NCBI GenBank assembly: GCA_014621425.1 | Contig: JAANBB010000013.1 | Location: 62,001 to 126,000, forward strand | Length of the DNA stretch: 64,000 bases | Origin: Cylindrodendrum hubeiense | Lineage: Eukaryota > Ascomycota > Sordariomycetes > Hypocreales > Nectriaceae | Reading direction: 5' to 3' | Shown here: piece by piece, positions 30,936 through 40,504 of the stretch | Layout of the letters: each line of letters opens with the position of its first letter | Position numbering within the stretch: position 1 is the first letter of the stretch | Notes under the pieces: model-generated | The model's input: the letters and a program-made list of their open reading frames with translations, nothing else | Databases searched by the model: none | Told to the model about the DNA's origin: nothing | Program-made: the position numbers and the translations under genes

Positions 30936-32779
30936 CTAACCGCTATCCTCTTCTTCAGAAGTCTCAATTATAACCTGATAGGTCCTTATATTATGACCGG
31001 CCTTTCTATAAGTTCCACAGTGCCTTTCCCTTAGTATCGCTGACCTCCCTTGACCATTATTTCTTGATAATTTAGCTATTATCTGTGTATTAATATCTCT
31101 CTGATTTATTTTATCTTTCCCTTTATCTAGAGTTATCTTCCCTCCTTTATGTAGGTGGGTTCTTTTCGCTCTATACTATTTACTAAGAGTCTTATTTGCT
31201 TATTAAAGGATCTAGACCTTAGATTTTAATAAGTTATTCTGATATATTATTGTCTTTATTCTCTTTAAAAGTAATTTAAGTATCTCAAGAATTGATATTA
31301 GAGAGCTACTCTAATATCTTCTTATTTATCTTTTAAGGTATTTAGACTAAGAGCTAGCTTTAAGTATAGTCTTTAGGGTCTTTAAGACCTAAGGGTCAGG
31401 GAAACTAATCTTCTCCTCGATTAGTATTAGAGTTTGTAATTATATATTAAGTTTTAATATAATATTTTCTAGATTTAAGGGAATAAGTCTAGCCCCTTAA
31501 AAATCTCCTTTAATATTATTTCTTATTATAATGGCTTTGTGGGTAATATAAAAGATTAAGAAGAACTCGGTCTTTGAAATATAAGTTATAGAATATTTAA
31601 TTAATTATTTAATTATTTAATTATAGGCTATTTTAAGTGATCTAAAATACTTAATATTAAGAGACTAAAGTAAATAAGATAAATAAGATATTATATATAA
31701 TATAATAATATAATTCTCTTTATAATATTTCTTAAAGTTAATAAAATAATAATTTTTATACTTATTAAGGATTAGAAGATAATAATAATTAGTTAATTAA
31801 TTCTTTATATACTAATTAAAATTGTTATAGGCTGAGCCTGGATCACAGATCCGGACTGTGACCAGTCCAAGCTATAGGTATAGCTAGATAACTTAACCTC
31901 CAGTTAAGTTATTACTTTCCCTTTTACCTCACTAGGGAACTGTAATAGAGCAGGAAGGTCATAGTGCTAGCTACCGCTTTAGTCCCTTTAGGACTAACCC
32001 CTTTCAAAAATACTTAAGTTATTTAAGATCTATTTTATTATTAGTCTAGCTATTTAGAGTTATTATAATAATCTAATTATCTAGGAGATTACTTTCCTGA
32101 TACTAACTAGTAAGGTAATATTAGCCTATAATTATAATAAATAACTAGATTACCTAACCTTCTAAATTAATCACTTAAATAACTATAACCTATTCCCAGT
32201 TTCCAGGCTATACTAATTTCAGATTTCTATATCTATCTACACCTATAATAACTATTTCACTTATAATTATACCTATTATAAAACTAATCTTATTAAAATT
32301 ATAAATATTAACTAGATTAATATTATATTTTATAATTATATTCTCTATAAGCTAAAACTAATTATAAATAATAATTAAATCTTTATATTTAACCCTCTAG
32401 TAATTATATTTATAAAAAAACATATCTTAAATTCTAATTATTACCTAATAAAATTAAAAGCCTAGTACTTACTAACTAATAATATATTATAATTAACAAA
32501 TAATCAATTAGCTATTTCTTTAATATCACACAATTATAAAGGAAATCCTCATAAATCTAGATCAAGAATAAATTAAATAATAATCTATTCCTCAAGATCA
32601 GTTAATTAACACAAATTAGGGATAATATTATCTCAAGAAGGTTTACCATAATATCGGTCATAGAGAGTACTAGACAGGACTTTATAAATCCTCGCGGTAG
32701 GGTAGACGTATAATTTTAGATCATTTTAAAAAGCCTGAAGGGCAAGGATGATATTTGCCTCTTTACTTAACTGTGATAT
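30936..32779 (-). pseudogene. Decayed Pogo/Fot1 transposase (copy 2)
   Basis: Aligned with copy 1, the start codon has become ATA (32779-32777) and the reading is full of stops at Gln, Arg and Trp places. The N-terminal ANIILALQAF and LEE..I..FILDLD blocks remain, as does the C-terminal zinc knuckle HCGTYRKAGHNIRTY, with Cys to Tyr changes. The catalytic aspartate block seen as NFDKTSF in copy 1 reads NFNKISF here, so the first catalytic Asp is lost. All of these are G-to-A or C-to-T changes, as in RIP. A solo LTR lies at 31823-32006. Confidence 0.88.
31823..32006. mobile_element. Solo LTR inside Pogo copy 2
   Basis: This 184-bp insert begins TGTTATAGG and ends CCCTTTCA (TG..CA) and is flanked by a perfect 5-bp duplication AAAAT at 31818-31822 and 32007-32011. 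Its sequence is unrelated to the solo LTR in Pogo copy 1, yet the two insertion points are only about 7 bp apart on the aligned transposon. Confidence 0.82.
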
Positions 32780-33924
32780 ATTTGGTGGTTGAGAAATAAT
32801 TGATTGAATAAAAAGAAGGAGAGTTGAGGGATTTTTTCCGACTCGCTTATCATGTACGTTATGGGAGTTACATCTTCTTCGACCTTCCGCGACGGGGAAG
32901 AGCCCTGCAAACCCAGTATTCCCTCTGTGGAATCGCCGTCGGAGGCGACAATCGTCAGGGTCGATGATGCGTAAATAGCACCCATCAACTGCAGCTGTTC
33001 AGCACTGTGCGCGTTGTCGTCCTGCAAGATACACATGGCATCTGCCCAGAGATAGCGCTCGTCGATGTCACGCACGAGTTGCATCGCATGCTTGATGACT
33101 GGTGACAAGTCGACGCCGAGTTGGTCGGGGGACAGCGATCCGAGCTCCAACAGTGCTGGCAGCATGCTACGCGTTGCGCGGAGACCCGTTGAAGCACCCC
33201 ATCTATAGCTCAGTGTGACATAATCAGAGATACCAGCGCCGGAAACCAGGCAGTTATTAGTAGTATCGATGAGCCAGGCGGGTGACACGTGATGGATCTT
33301 CAAGGGATTGCTGCACTTATCTCCGTGCTTGCTCAAACATTCCTTTTTCCACCGCCTCGCCAGTTCCAGGTCCATCCAGTTCGCGTCGAGAACCCGTCCG
33401 TGGCCAGGAGTCTGGGGCTCATCGCTTCCTCTCGCCAACAGCACATGCCACGACGATAACTCGTCGCTAGTTGAAGATATCTTGACGGCGATGTGGCCGT
33501 GAGGGTGGCCGTGACGATGCAGGAAGATATTACAGGGGCTGCTTTGGGAAACTTGGTCGTTGCTCTTCTGGCTTCGGCTGCTTTCCTCTATGCCGACGTT
33601 CTTGACACTCTCCGCGTTCTTGTCGGTCTCTGTGCGTTTCTCGCCCTTAGTACCTGCACCACTCGCATCATCCTTTTGCTTATGGAGCTTTAAGTGTCTG
33701 GAATCAAACTGGCCCCGAATGAGTTTCAGTAGTGGGTCATGTCCCGGACACGGCGTTTCGAGCACTTTGTCAAGCATTCCAAGGTCCACCCGGACGTTGT
33801 CCTCTGTAAACATCTTTCGTAAATTGGCGCAAATCGTGCAGCCTTCATTCGCTGGCGGCACGTCGGGGCCTGCAACAACATTGCTACAGTCCATCTTGGG
33901 TGTCTCTAGAAAATGGTCTAGCAC

Positions 33925-34512
33925 CTATTATGCCCGCAATGTATTGTCTGTTCCGAAAGCTCTGCGTTTTGTTTATTCGTCGTGGGTTGGAACTGCTCGG
34001 AGCGGAGCTTTTCCTTATTACTGCGAGGTGTATGATTGAAATCCCTCACCCTGTGGTGGCGGAGCCTCCTCACCCAGGCTCGAAAGTTGGCATGCATGTT
34101 TGACAGGGTAGTGGCCTGCCTAACAAACGTTCTGCTTCAGTGCGACGCAATGCCCTCGAGTTGGCATGTCTGCAAATGCGCGAAGTAGCTAGCCAGGCTC
34201 AACTTTCGCCTACATTTATTGCTGCAAATTACATTATCTGACGGATGGTGAATCTCAACGGCGAGTCGGCTTACCAATGTTCCGCACAAGCATTGAATCA
34301 CCCGCGCTCGTGAGATCATCCTAAAGTTGCTCTGTAGTCTTTATGCCAATCTATCTGGGGCATATTTGACCCATACATCACCATTGATTTCTTTCCCCTT
34401 AAATTGTAGAGTTGACCAGGGTGATGAGATTTTGTAAAGGGATGCTGATTCTGTTGATTGGCTATGCAGAGCTAAATTATTCTTAGTTGCTGCTGTTTGA
34501 ACCCCTGGTAAA
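33925..34512. other. Intergenic, HET promoter side
   Basis: This lies between the HET start (minus strand) and the 3' end of the aldo-keto reductase gene. No gene recognised. Confidence 0.4.
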
Positions 34513-35683
34513 TCAAAAAGGAAAAGGTGCCTTTGGGGAATACAACTCCTCTAGATATTTGACCTCATCTTCGGTCAATTGTACCTTGGTAGCTTCAACA
34601 GCTTGATCAATCCTCTCCTTCGTCTCCAGTCCGCAAATCGGCATGCATCCCTTAGAAATCAGCCATGCCTGAGATATCTGTGCCATTGATGCCTGCTTCT
34701 TTTCTGCCAATTCCTTGACGCGATCAACAATCGCTTTCTCGGGACCGTCAGGATTGCTACGGAAGAGCATTTTGAGAAATGGATCCGTTTGCTCTCGAGC
34801 ATCAGTACGATCCGTCCAAGGATGCGCCAGGACGCCAGCCGCCAGAGGAGACCAAGGGAAAAGTCCCACCTCCGTGGCATTGCAGTATGGGTTCATCTCT
34901 CGCTCTTCCTCTCGGTACAGTAGATTGTACATGCCTTGCATCGATATGAACTTATGCCAGCCATTCTTCTCAGCGACGTTCTGAAGCATTTGGAATTCCC
35001 ATGCTGCCATCTGAAGGTTTTGCGTGTTAGCTTCTACAAATGACATAGAATCGACGTGCTTTTTAATGAAACGAAGCCGCTTTGGTCAGATGCTTACCGA
35101 ACTGGCACCGATGTAGCGCACTTTACCGCTCTCAATAACATCGTTAAGAGACCTCATAATCTCCTCCGGGGGAACATCACGATCCATTCGGTGGATTTGG
35201 AGAACATCAATGTAAGTCCCAAGTCTGGCGACACTCTTATCAACGGCATCAATGATGTGCTTTCTCGAAAGGCCAACCTGATTGACACGGGGGCCATCGT
35301 TTACGAGAAGAGTTGAAGGATCAATAGGCCCACCAGTCTCATCAACAAATTGGAAGCATTTGGACATGATAACGAGCTTGGAGCGAGGGATATTGTAGTG
35401 TTTGATTGCCGCACCAAGGATCTCCTCGGAATGTCCATTGGAATAAGTATCGGCCACATCCCATGTGTTGATGCCCTTATCAAAAGCATACTTTAGTATG
35501 GGAAGGGCCTCTTCTTTGTTGAGAAGCCATGGCTGCCAATTTTTGTCGCCAAAGCTCATGCAACCGAGAATGATCTGCGATACCTTCAGACCAGATTTCC
35601 CGACTCTGTGAGCTTGTTAGAGAGCCTGAAAACATCCACGTCGGGGTCATCACTGACCTAACATATTTCATAGTCGATGTCAT
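34513..35683 (-). CDS. Aldo-keto reductase
   Basis: Exons 35683-35658, 35605-35098 and 35010-34513 join in frame to about 343 residues. The first exon is only 26 nt (MTSTMKYV plus two bases), chosen because it restores the usual start MKYVRVGKSGLKVSQI. The catalytic tetrad is present: Asp58 and Tyr63 in WDVADTYSNG, Lys91 in VIMSKCF, His147 in LQIHRMD. The TIM barrel continues through the NADPH-binding end (CMPICGLETKERIDQAVEA). It resembles the versiconal-hemiacetal-acetate-reductase-like group of fungal AKRs, cytosolic NADPH enzymes that reduce aldehydes or ketones. It begins a run of tailoring-type genes and may act with the P450 and SDR close by; that link is inferred from position only. 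Confidence 0.92.
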
Positions 35684-36495
35684 CGTTGCGACTGAATAAT
35701 AATTCAACAAGGAGGTGGAGAGTGAGTAGTAGGTGGTCGCAGGATGGTGATGATCAAGAACAAATGTTCGATTGACTACTAGGCTTGGTTCTCTCATCTC
35801 AATTTAGGACTCGCTTCTATTCTATAACCGTCTTTAATGCATGTAAATATGCCTTCGGTATAGCCGTTCCTAGCGCCGACATTCTTCGGGCCGAGTGTGT
35901 GTCAGCCAGATGCTCAAGCGTATTCCAAATATTCATGTCGCCCATACGCGATACAGAAAACTGAGGCCCACCTCAATAGCATTCTCCATATTGAGACATC
36001 GTAGCAAGCTACTTCACAGAGCTCAACTGATGCCGTGTACCAAACTCTGGCCATAGGATAACCAATGGGAAAGCAAGTCAACACCAAGCTGGTAACAAGG
36101 CCTCATGTGTGGGACGAGTCAAGATCCACAGTAATCCAATTGCATTAGTTGGTGGCAACGATACCTTGCCACATAACCTTGCTAGTCCCGATTTGAGCTA
36201 ATTGAATTCCGGCGGCTAGGTTAGCGCATAATCCAATTGCATAGGTGGGGAAAGCCGGGGATGACGATGCCCCGAGGAGTCCAGGGGAATGATTGACGGT
36301 TTAATCACACCATCTACACACGAGGAAAGACTGAGAGAGCTGGATGGAGGTCCACATTTACTGACGTACATCGAGACACTGTCCACTTTAGTTTGGATTA
36401 AACTGAGCCTGCACAAACCACACGAAAGAAGTGGCCCCTCAGTACATGTGACTTATCAATCGCCAAATACTACTACATATTGTTGTCCAGGACTT
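35684..36495. other. Intergenic with a short direct repeat
   Basis: Contains the promoter of the aldo-keto reductase (minus strand). The 14-mer TAATCCAATTGCAT occurs twice, at 36132-36145 and 36229-36242. No gene recognised. Confidence 0.45.
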
Positions 36496-37470
36496 TCACA
36501 CTTCAAAAACAAGTGGCTTCTCGCCTCTCGTTTCTCTCCAATAGTTTGTGCCCTCTATTATTTCTTTACATCCCCGTAGTAGAAATCCCCATTTCCGTAA
36601 GAAGGCTGGATTCACCTCCCAAGCTCTAGAATCCCATGACGTTCCCCACACAATCAGCGAGGGCTTGTTGTTGAGATCCCGCGGATCATCTACAAGGAGA
36701 AGGTCTCCGCATAGATCATCATCATCCACAAGTCCGTATTCCATGCACATCAGCATATTATCGCGAAACCGAGGAAAAGGAAGCAAATCAATCCATGGAT
36801 GATGCACTATCGTCTTCTGAAGGGATGTTGGGTGCAGTGCTGGTGGGCTCAGGGCGGCCAATTGAGAGTCGCTGGGAAAATGAGGACCGTTGGTACTATA
36901 AGGGGAGATGAACTCATCGCGGCAGAGACTTTCAGGTGGGAATCCCATGCTGACCGCATTCTGAGCCAGTGCGTTAAGGACATTGAGTCGTATGAGAACT
37001 TGAAGGTATGCAGGCCGGGGTGCTTGTAGGGTGTAGTCCTCGTAAGCTTGTCTGACGAGGCCGGTGATTTGGCGGATTCGACGGGGGCATGCCAAAAGGA
37101 CACAGCCCTCGAAAGAAGCTAGAATATCCTTGTTTGCGTCATCCCTGGCTGTTTCGGGGGGTGATGGCAGTGACAGTTGCTGGGCTTGGTCATTGGTTAT
37201 TTCGCTACATGAGATGTTGGCGTCAGTTGGATGACGAACAGCCAACCAACTGGAACTGGACTGATTGATTTGTTGTCTTTTTCTGAGGCCTAGATATTCA
37301 TTTAATAATCGAGTCAGCCTGTGAATCTTTTAAGCTCGTGCTCGATTGGGAGTAATGCACTGACGATAAGACCGCTGGTTGAGACGGTTCTGGAGCTTCT
37401 TTCTTCGATTCTGATTTGTTATGCCCGTCCAGTCATCATGCGGCCCCCGAACGTTCGCCGGTGTGTTCAT
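36496..37470 (-). CDS. bZIP transcription factor with DUF3425 domain
   Basis: Exons 37470-37365 and 37289-36496 join to about 299 residues. The basic region is built across the intron: RRKKLQNRLNQRSY in exon 1 and RLRKRQQ in exon 2, the N-x(7)-R type signature of bZIP proteins (here NRLNQRSYR). No long leucine zipper follows, as is common in this family. The C-terminal half is a clear DUF3425 domain: HPWIDLLPFPRFRDNML, NKPSLIVWGTSWDSRAWEV and WGFLLRGCKEIIEGTNYWRE. It is expected to be a nuclear regulator; relatives sit in stress and secondary-metabolite regulons. It lies between the aldo-keto reductase and the first P450, all three on the same strand. Confidence 0.85.
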
Positions 37471-37696
37471 CCCGATGACATTGAAAATAGCGTCGGTGTT
37501 TAGAAACAGCAGGATAAATTCGAGAAGTGTCTAGCGTAGAAATCTGGGTTGATAGCTGGGGGGATGAAGTGGGACTTTATGCACATGGCTTACCCCCCCA
37601 CTCACACCCACACCGTCACGTCGTCTGGAGCTACCGTAACCCCGCTCAGTCCCATCTTGGCATCACCATGACGGCGAATTCCAGCTAGCCTTTCTC

Positions 37697-39280
37697 CTAA
37701 TCATTTCCAAACTGACATGATGGCTTCCGTCTCCAAATTTTGATAGGCATCGGCCCAATGATCAGATTAAAAGCCTCAAATCTCTCCAACTCAAAGTCCT
37801 GTCCTGGCAAGGCAAACTCATATCGATGAACCAAACTTGCCAGAGCAATTTGCTGCTCCAAATACGATATGTTCCGTCCTATGCATCCTCTCGCGCCCGT
37901 CGTGAAGGGAATAAAATACGGCTCCATCCTTCTACGCTCCTCTGGATCTAGCCATCGCTCCGGTTTGAAGGCCTCTGGCTCAGGAAATTGAGCTGCATCA
38001 TGATGCGCACCCCATATTGTCATGGACACGCTTGTGTCTCCCGGGATCCAATTCCCGAGGATCTGCGAGCCTTCCGGTGGTGTGCGTCGCGGCAGACCGG
38101 CAGAAACGGGGGGGATCAGACGGAGACCTTCGTCGAGACAGGCTTTGAGATATGGGAGATCCTTGATCTTATCGAAGGGAGCTATCACCTCGCCCTCGTC
38201 TAAGACAGAAGCAACCTCCACCCTCAGCTTTTCCATCTGCTGTGGATGCTTGATCAAAAGGTCGAGAACATGGGTAAGAGCAATCGAGGTCGTGTCGGCA
38301 CCGGCGTCAATGATTGCGGCAACTTCTGTGACAATATCGCCCCATTCGAGGTTGTTCGGAGAGCCAGTCTTGTCTTCTAAGAGGCAAGAAAAGAAGTCGT
38401 CGAGTCTCTCTCCAGCTTTCCATCTCCTCAACCTCTCACTTGCTTGGTGGTAGCAAACATCACCCCACGGCTCGCTATTAATCCAAGTCTTTTGCCATTT
38501 GTTTGGAATGACTCTAGTAAGCCATTCCAGCCATGGATAGAGATCGTACTCCCATACGAAAATAGACTTGGCGATTGCTGCTTGATTCTGGGAGTGGCGA
38601 TATCTAGCTCGGTAAAGAGTGCCGTCCGGCTTTTCGGCAGTAACTTCATCTGTACCGGTATCGAGTAGGTCCATGGTTGCAGAGATAGCGATGTAGTTGA
38701 TGGCTTCGATTGTCCAAAGATTGATCCAGTGATTGAAGTCAATAGTCAAATCTTTGGGGTCTGGGGTTTCATTTGGGCTGAGAGGGGCAGTGCAGCGTTT
38801 GTCGAAAGCATTGAGGAGACGCTGGGTTGTAAATTGAACCTTGTACTCCCAGTTCTCCAAGTTATTGGCGGCAAAGGCGGCGGAAAGAAGCTTACGCTTC
38901 CGACTGTGTTCTGGTTTATCGACAACATCGAACAAATTCCGGTGGGTACCGGCAAGGACTGACTCTTTGAGATCTTTGGTGCATTTGGACCTGTGGCCGT
39001 ATATGTCCTTGATGGCGTCGGGATGATTAAAGGCCAGTGCGTTTGGCCCAATCCTCAGAACAGTTTCTCCCCTGCGCACATGCTCGGCGGTCAAGTCCTT
39101 GGAGCGAGAGCCCTGCGAGCTCAGGTAACAGTGGCGTAGGTCGGTCAAGGGCGAAAGCCAGGAGTAGTTAGGATACTTGCGTAATCCTTTTGAATCCAAA
39201 AGATAGAGAATGATGGGTGAAATAAGAATGCGCACAAGGGTGGCAGTGACGACTGCTCCAAGCAGCAAGAGACCCAGCAT
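37697..39280 (-). CDS. Cytochrome P450 monooxygenase (first)
   Basis: A single exon of 528 residues from ATG 39280, chosen over the longer frame because it gives an N-terminal membrane anchor (MLGLLLLGAVVTATLVRILI) and sits about 70 bases after a TATA-like box. P450 signatures are complete: I-helix AGADTT, K-helix EGLR, FKPERW, and the heme loop FTTGARGCIGR with the ligand Cys. The family resembles fungal benzoate-4-hydroxylase/CYP-like tailoring P450s; substrate unknown. It is an ER-anchored enzyme needing a reductase partner. It is divergent from the SDR gene, and the 1.2-kb gap between them carries strong inverted repeats. Confidence 0.93.
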   Translation of the reverse strand: MLGLLLLGAVVTATLVRILISPIILYLLDSKGLRKYPNYSWLSPLTDLRHCYLSSQGSRSKDLTAEHVRRGETVLRIGPNALAFNHPDAIKDIYGHRSKCTKDLKESVLAGTHRNLFDVVDKPEHSRKRKLLSAAFAANNLENWEYKVQFTTQRLLNAFDKRCTAPLSPNETPDPKDLTIDFNHWINLWTIEAINYIAISATMDLLDTGTDEVTAEKPDGTLYRARYRHSQNQAAIAKSIFVWEYDLYPWLEWLTRVIPNKWQKTWINSEPWGDVCYHQASERLRRWKAGERLDDFFSCLLEDKTGSPNNLEWGDIVTEVAAIIDAGADTTSIALTHVLDLLIKHPQQMEKLRVEVASVLDEGEVIAPFDKIKDLPYLKACLDEGLRLIPPVSAGLPRRTPPEGSQILGNWIPGDTSVSMTIWGAHHDAAQFPEPEAFKPERWLDPEERRRMEPYFIPFTTGARGCIGRNISYLEQQIALASLVHRYEFALPGQDFELERFEAFNLIIGPMPIKIWRRKPSCQFGND

Positions 39281-39346
39281 GGTGAAGACTCCTGTGTAGA
39301 ATAGAACAAGATAATGCTGAATATGCTCAACGGTGCCAGACCACAC

Positions 39347-39354
39347 CTATATAT
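39347..39354 (-). promoter_or_regulatory. TATA-like box of first P450
   Basis: ATATATAG on the minus strand lies about 67 bases before the chosen start codon at 39280. It supports that start over the longer open frame, which would begin at or before the box. Confidence 0.5.
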
Positions 39355-39442
39355 GCTTGAAATCGACCACAAGTCCAAAGGTGCAATGCGACGCATCCCC
39401 AATGGCTGGTCACTCGACGAGAAAAAAGCCTGATGGGGAAAT

Positions 39443-39474
39443 CTTTCGCCGGTCATCCATCAGTTCGGCGAAAG
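39443..39474. promoter_or_regulatory. Perfect 9-bp inverted repeat CTTTCGCCG-N14-CGGCGAAAG
   Basis: The half-sites at 39443-39451 and 39466-39474 are exact complements. They give CCG-N14-CGG, an everted pair of CGG triplets, the kind of site bound by Zn2Cys6 dimers. It lies about 165-195 bases upstream of the P450 start and 1 kb upstream of the SDR start. The Zn2Cys6 gene at 41525-43300 is the nearest candidate protein for it. Confidence 0.55.
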
Positions 39475-39533
39475 ACTTCCTAATCAGCTTGGTGTGGTGC
39501 CCCGAAGGCCAAGCCAGTCTCAGTCTCTCCCAC

Positions 39534-39555
39534 CCAATAGCGCCCAAGCTATTGG
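39534..39555. promoter_or_regulatory. Perfect 8-bp inverted repeat with CCAAT core
   Basis: CCAATAGC at 39534-39541 and GCTATTGG at 39548-39555, spacer 6 bases. Each arm carries a CCAAT pentamer (one per strand), so it could be a paired CCAAT-binding-complex site for the divergent promoters. Only 60 bases from the CCG/CGG repeat. Confidence 0.45.
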
Positions 39556-40504
39556 CGAAGTTGTGGGGCTGGCTTGCAGGTCTGAGTCGGTGACCCATAA
39601 CAGATGACCCGTCAGCCTCCAAGTGTAGGACCGCTGAGCTGAATCTTGAATCCGTCCCATCGGTAGAGTTCTGGGCTTCCCCGGGTATGATGGGCTTGTT
39701 TGGAATATACGTCGGCGATTTTTTCCCTCCTGATCAGGCTCGGCAACAAAGGGACCACGATCCCTCGGCACGTAACGATCTTACCTAGCCTGTCCAGTTT
39801 GGCAGAATTGAGCGTCATTCGCAACTAATTGCCTCAGCTATTGATCTAGATAGTAGTATCTTAATCTCAAAATCACATCTATGAAATGCGGTGCGTGCAC
39901 CTACTGGATGAAAATGTTTGATCATTTAGCACACTGCGTATCGATGCTTGACCATGTTCCAAGGTTAGGTGGCTATCATGGATCTGCGACCTTGACACTA
40001 GATTTATGTCATCAATATGAGTTTATTCAACCCCAGCGTTGGAACTGTGGATTCACATCCTTAAAAGTGCCCATCGACAGTAAGTGAGTTCTTCAACGAC
40101 GCTCAAGTAGCTGAATTGAGCCGGTGTCATGGGGGCGGGTCATCTCCACTGCTATGATGACTGGCTGGATCGCGAAATCTCCACCATGATTGGCCAGGGT
40201 GGGCTCCATGGCCAAGAAGTGGAAGCATGCTCAAAAGACAGCCTTGCTCGAGATCCAATGAGACCGCAGACAACGCGAGCGATACAGCATCAGCCAAAAT
40301 GAACCCGGCAGGACCATTCTTAAGTCCGGTAAAGAAGTCAGATGTGCAGCAAGAAATCAGGACATAAATAAACACCAGATCCCACGCTGTCTTCGCCATC
40401 CATCGTCACCTCACCACCATCTCCAGAAAACCACAATTGTCCAAGTCCCCAGATCAAACCGACAAATTTCAAACTCTTCTACCTCCTCCTTATTCTTAAA
40501 CACA

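Larger units (their letters stand above)
30830..32859 (-). mobile_element. Pogo/Fot1-type DNA transposon, copy 2 (RIP-decayed)
   Basis: The outer ends share ACGTACAT(A/G)ATAAGCGAG with copy 1 and are flanked by TA at 30828-30829 and 32860-32861. The left end has the inner motif GCGAGTCGGAAA twice, while the right end has it once. The motif differs from copy 1 (GAGTCGG versus GAGCGCG), so the copies belong to sister subfamilies. Without its inserted LTR the element is about 1.84 kb. It is extremely AT-rich with decay stronger than copy 1. It sits inside the HET gene. Confidence 0.93.
29481..33924 (-). pseudogene. HET-domain incompatibility gene split by Pogo copy 2
   Basis: The minus-strand N-terminal part (33924-32862) has the HET-domain hallmarks: YVTLSYRWG (residues 236-243), DIDERYLWADAMCILQDD and IYASSTLTIVASDG. 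It is cut right after VTPI by the transposon. Beyond the element, from 30827 to 29481, the protein continues (GWTFQEYYLAKRRLLL, the usual RGWTxQE block) for about 450 residues to a natural stop. With the element and one TA removed, the two parts are in the same frame and total about 803 residues with no other stop. HET proteins trigger cell death when unlike hyphae fuse. Here the gene is broken by a 2-kb insert, so a full-length product is unlikely; the N-terminal part now reads into the transposon and stops within about 30 codons. Confidence 0.88.
39281..40504. other. Divergent promoter region of P450 and SDR genes
   Basis: Contains a TATA-like box for the P450 and two perfect inverted repeats listed separately. 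The open frames between 39410 and 39824 and near 40127-40399 lack motifs and are more likely chance. Confidence 0.5.

Noticed and set aside
30830..32859. Pogo copy 2 acting as a spliced intron of the HET gene
   Set aside because: The element has no GT..AG at its borders, is 2 kb long and carries TA duplications; a normal insertion explains it.
37697..39346. Longer 549-residue start for the first P450
   Set aside because: It begins with GTG, not ATG, and lies within the TATA-like box region; ATG 39280 gives a normal membrane anchor.
39410..40399. Minus-strand frames in the P450/SDR promoter gap
   Set aside because: No motifs, and the region is better explained as a divergent promoter with inverted repeats.
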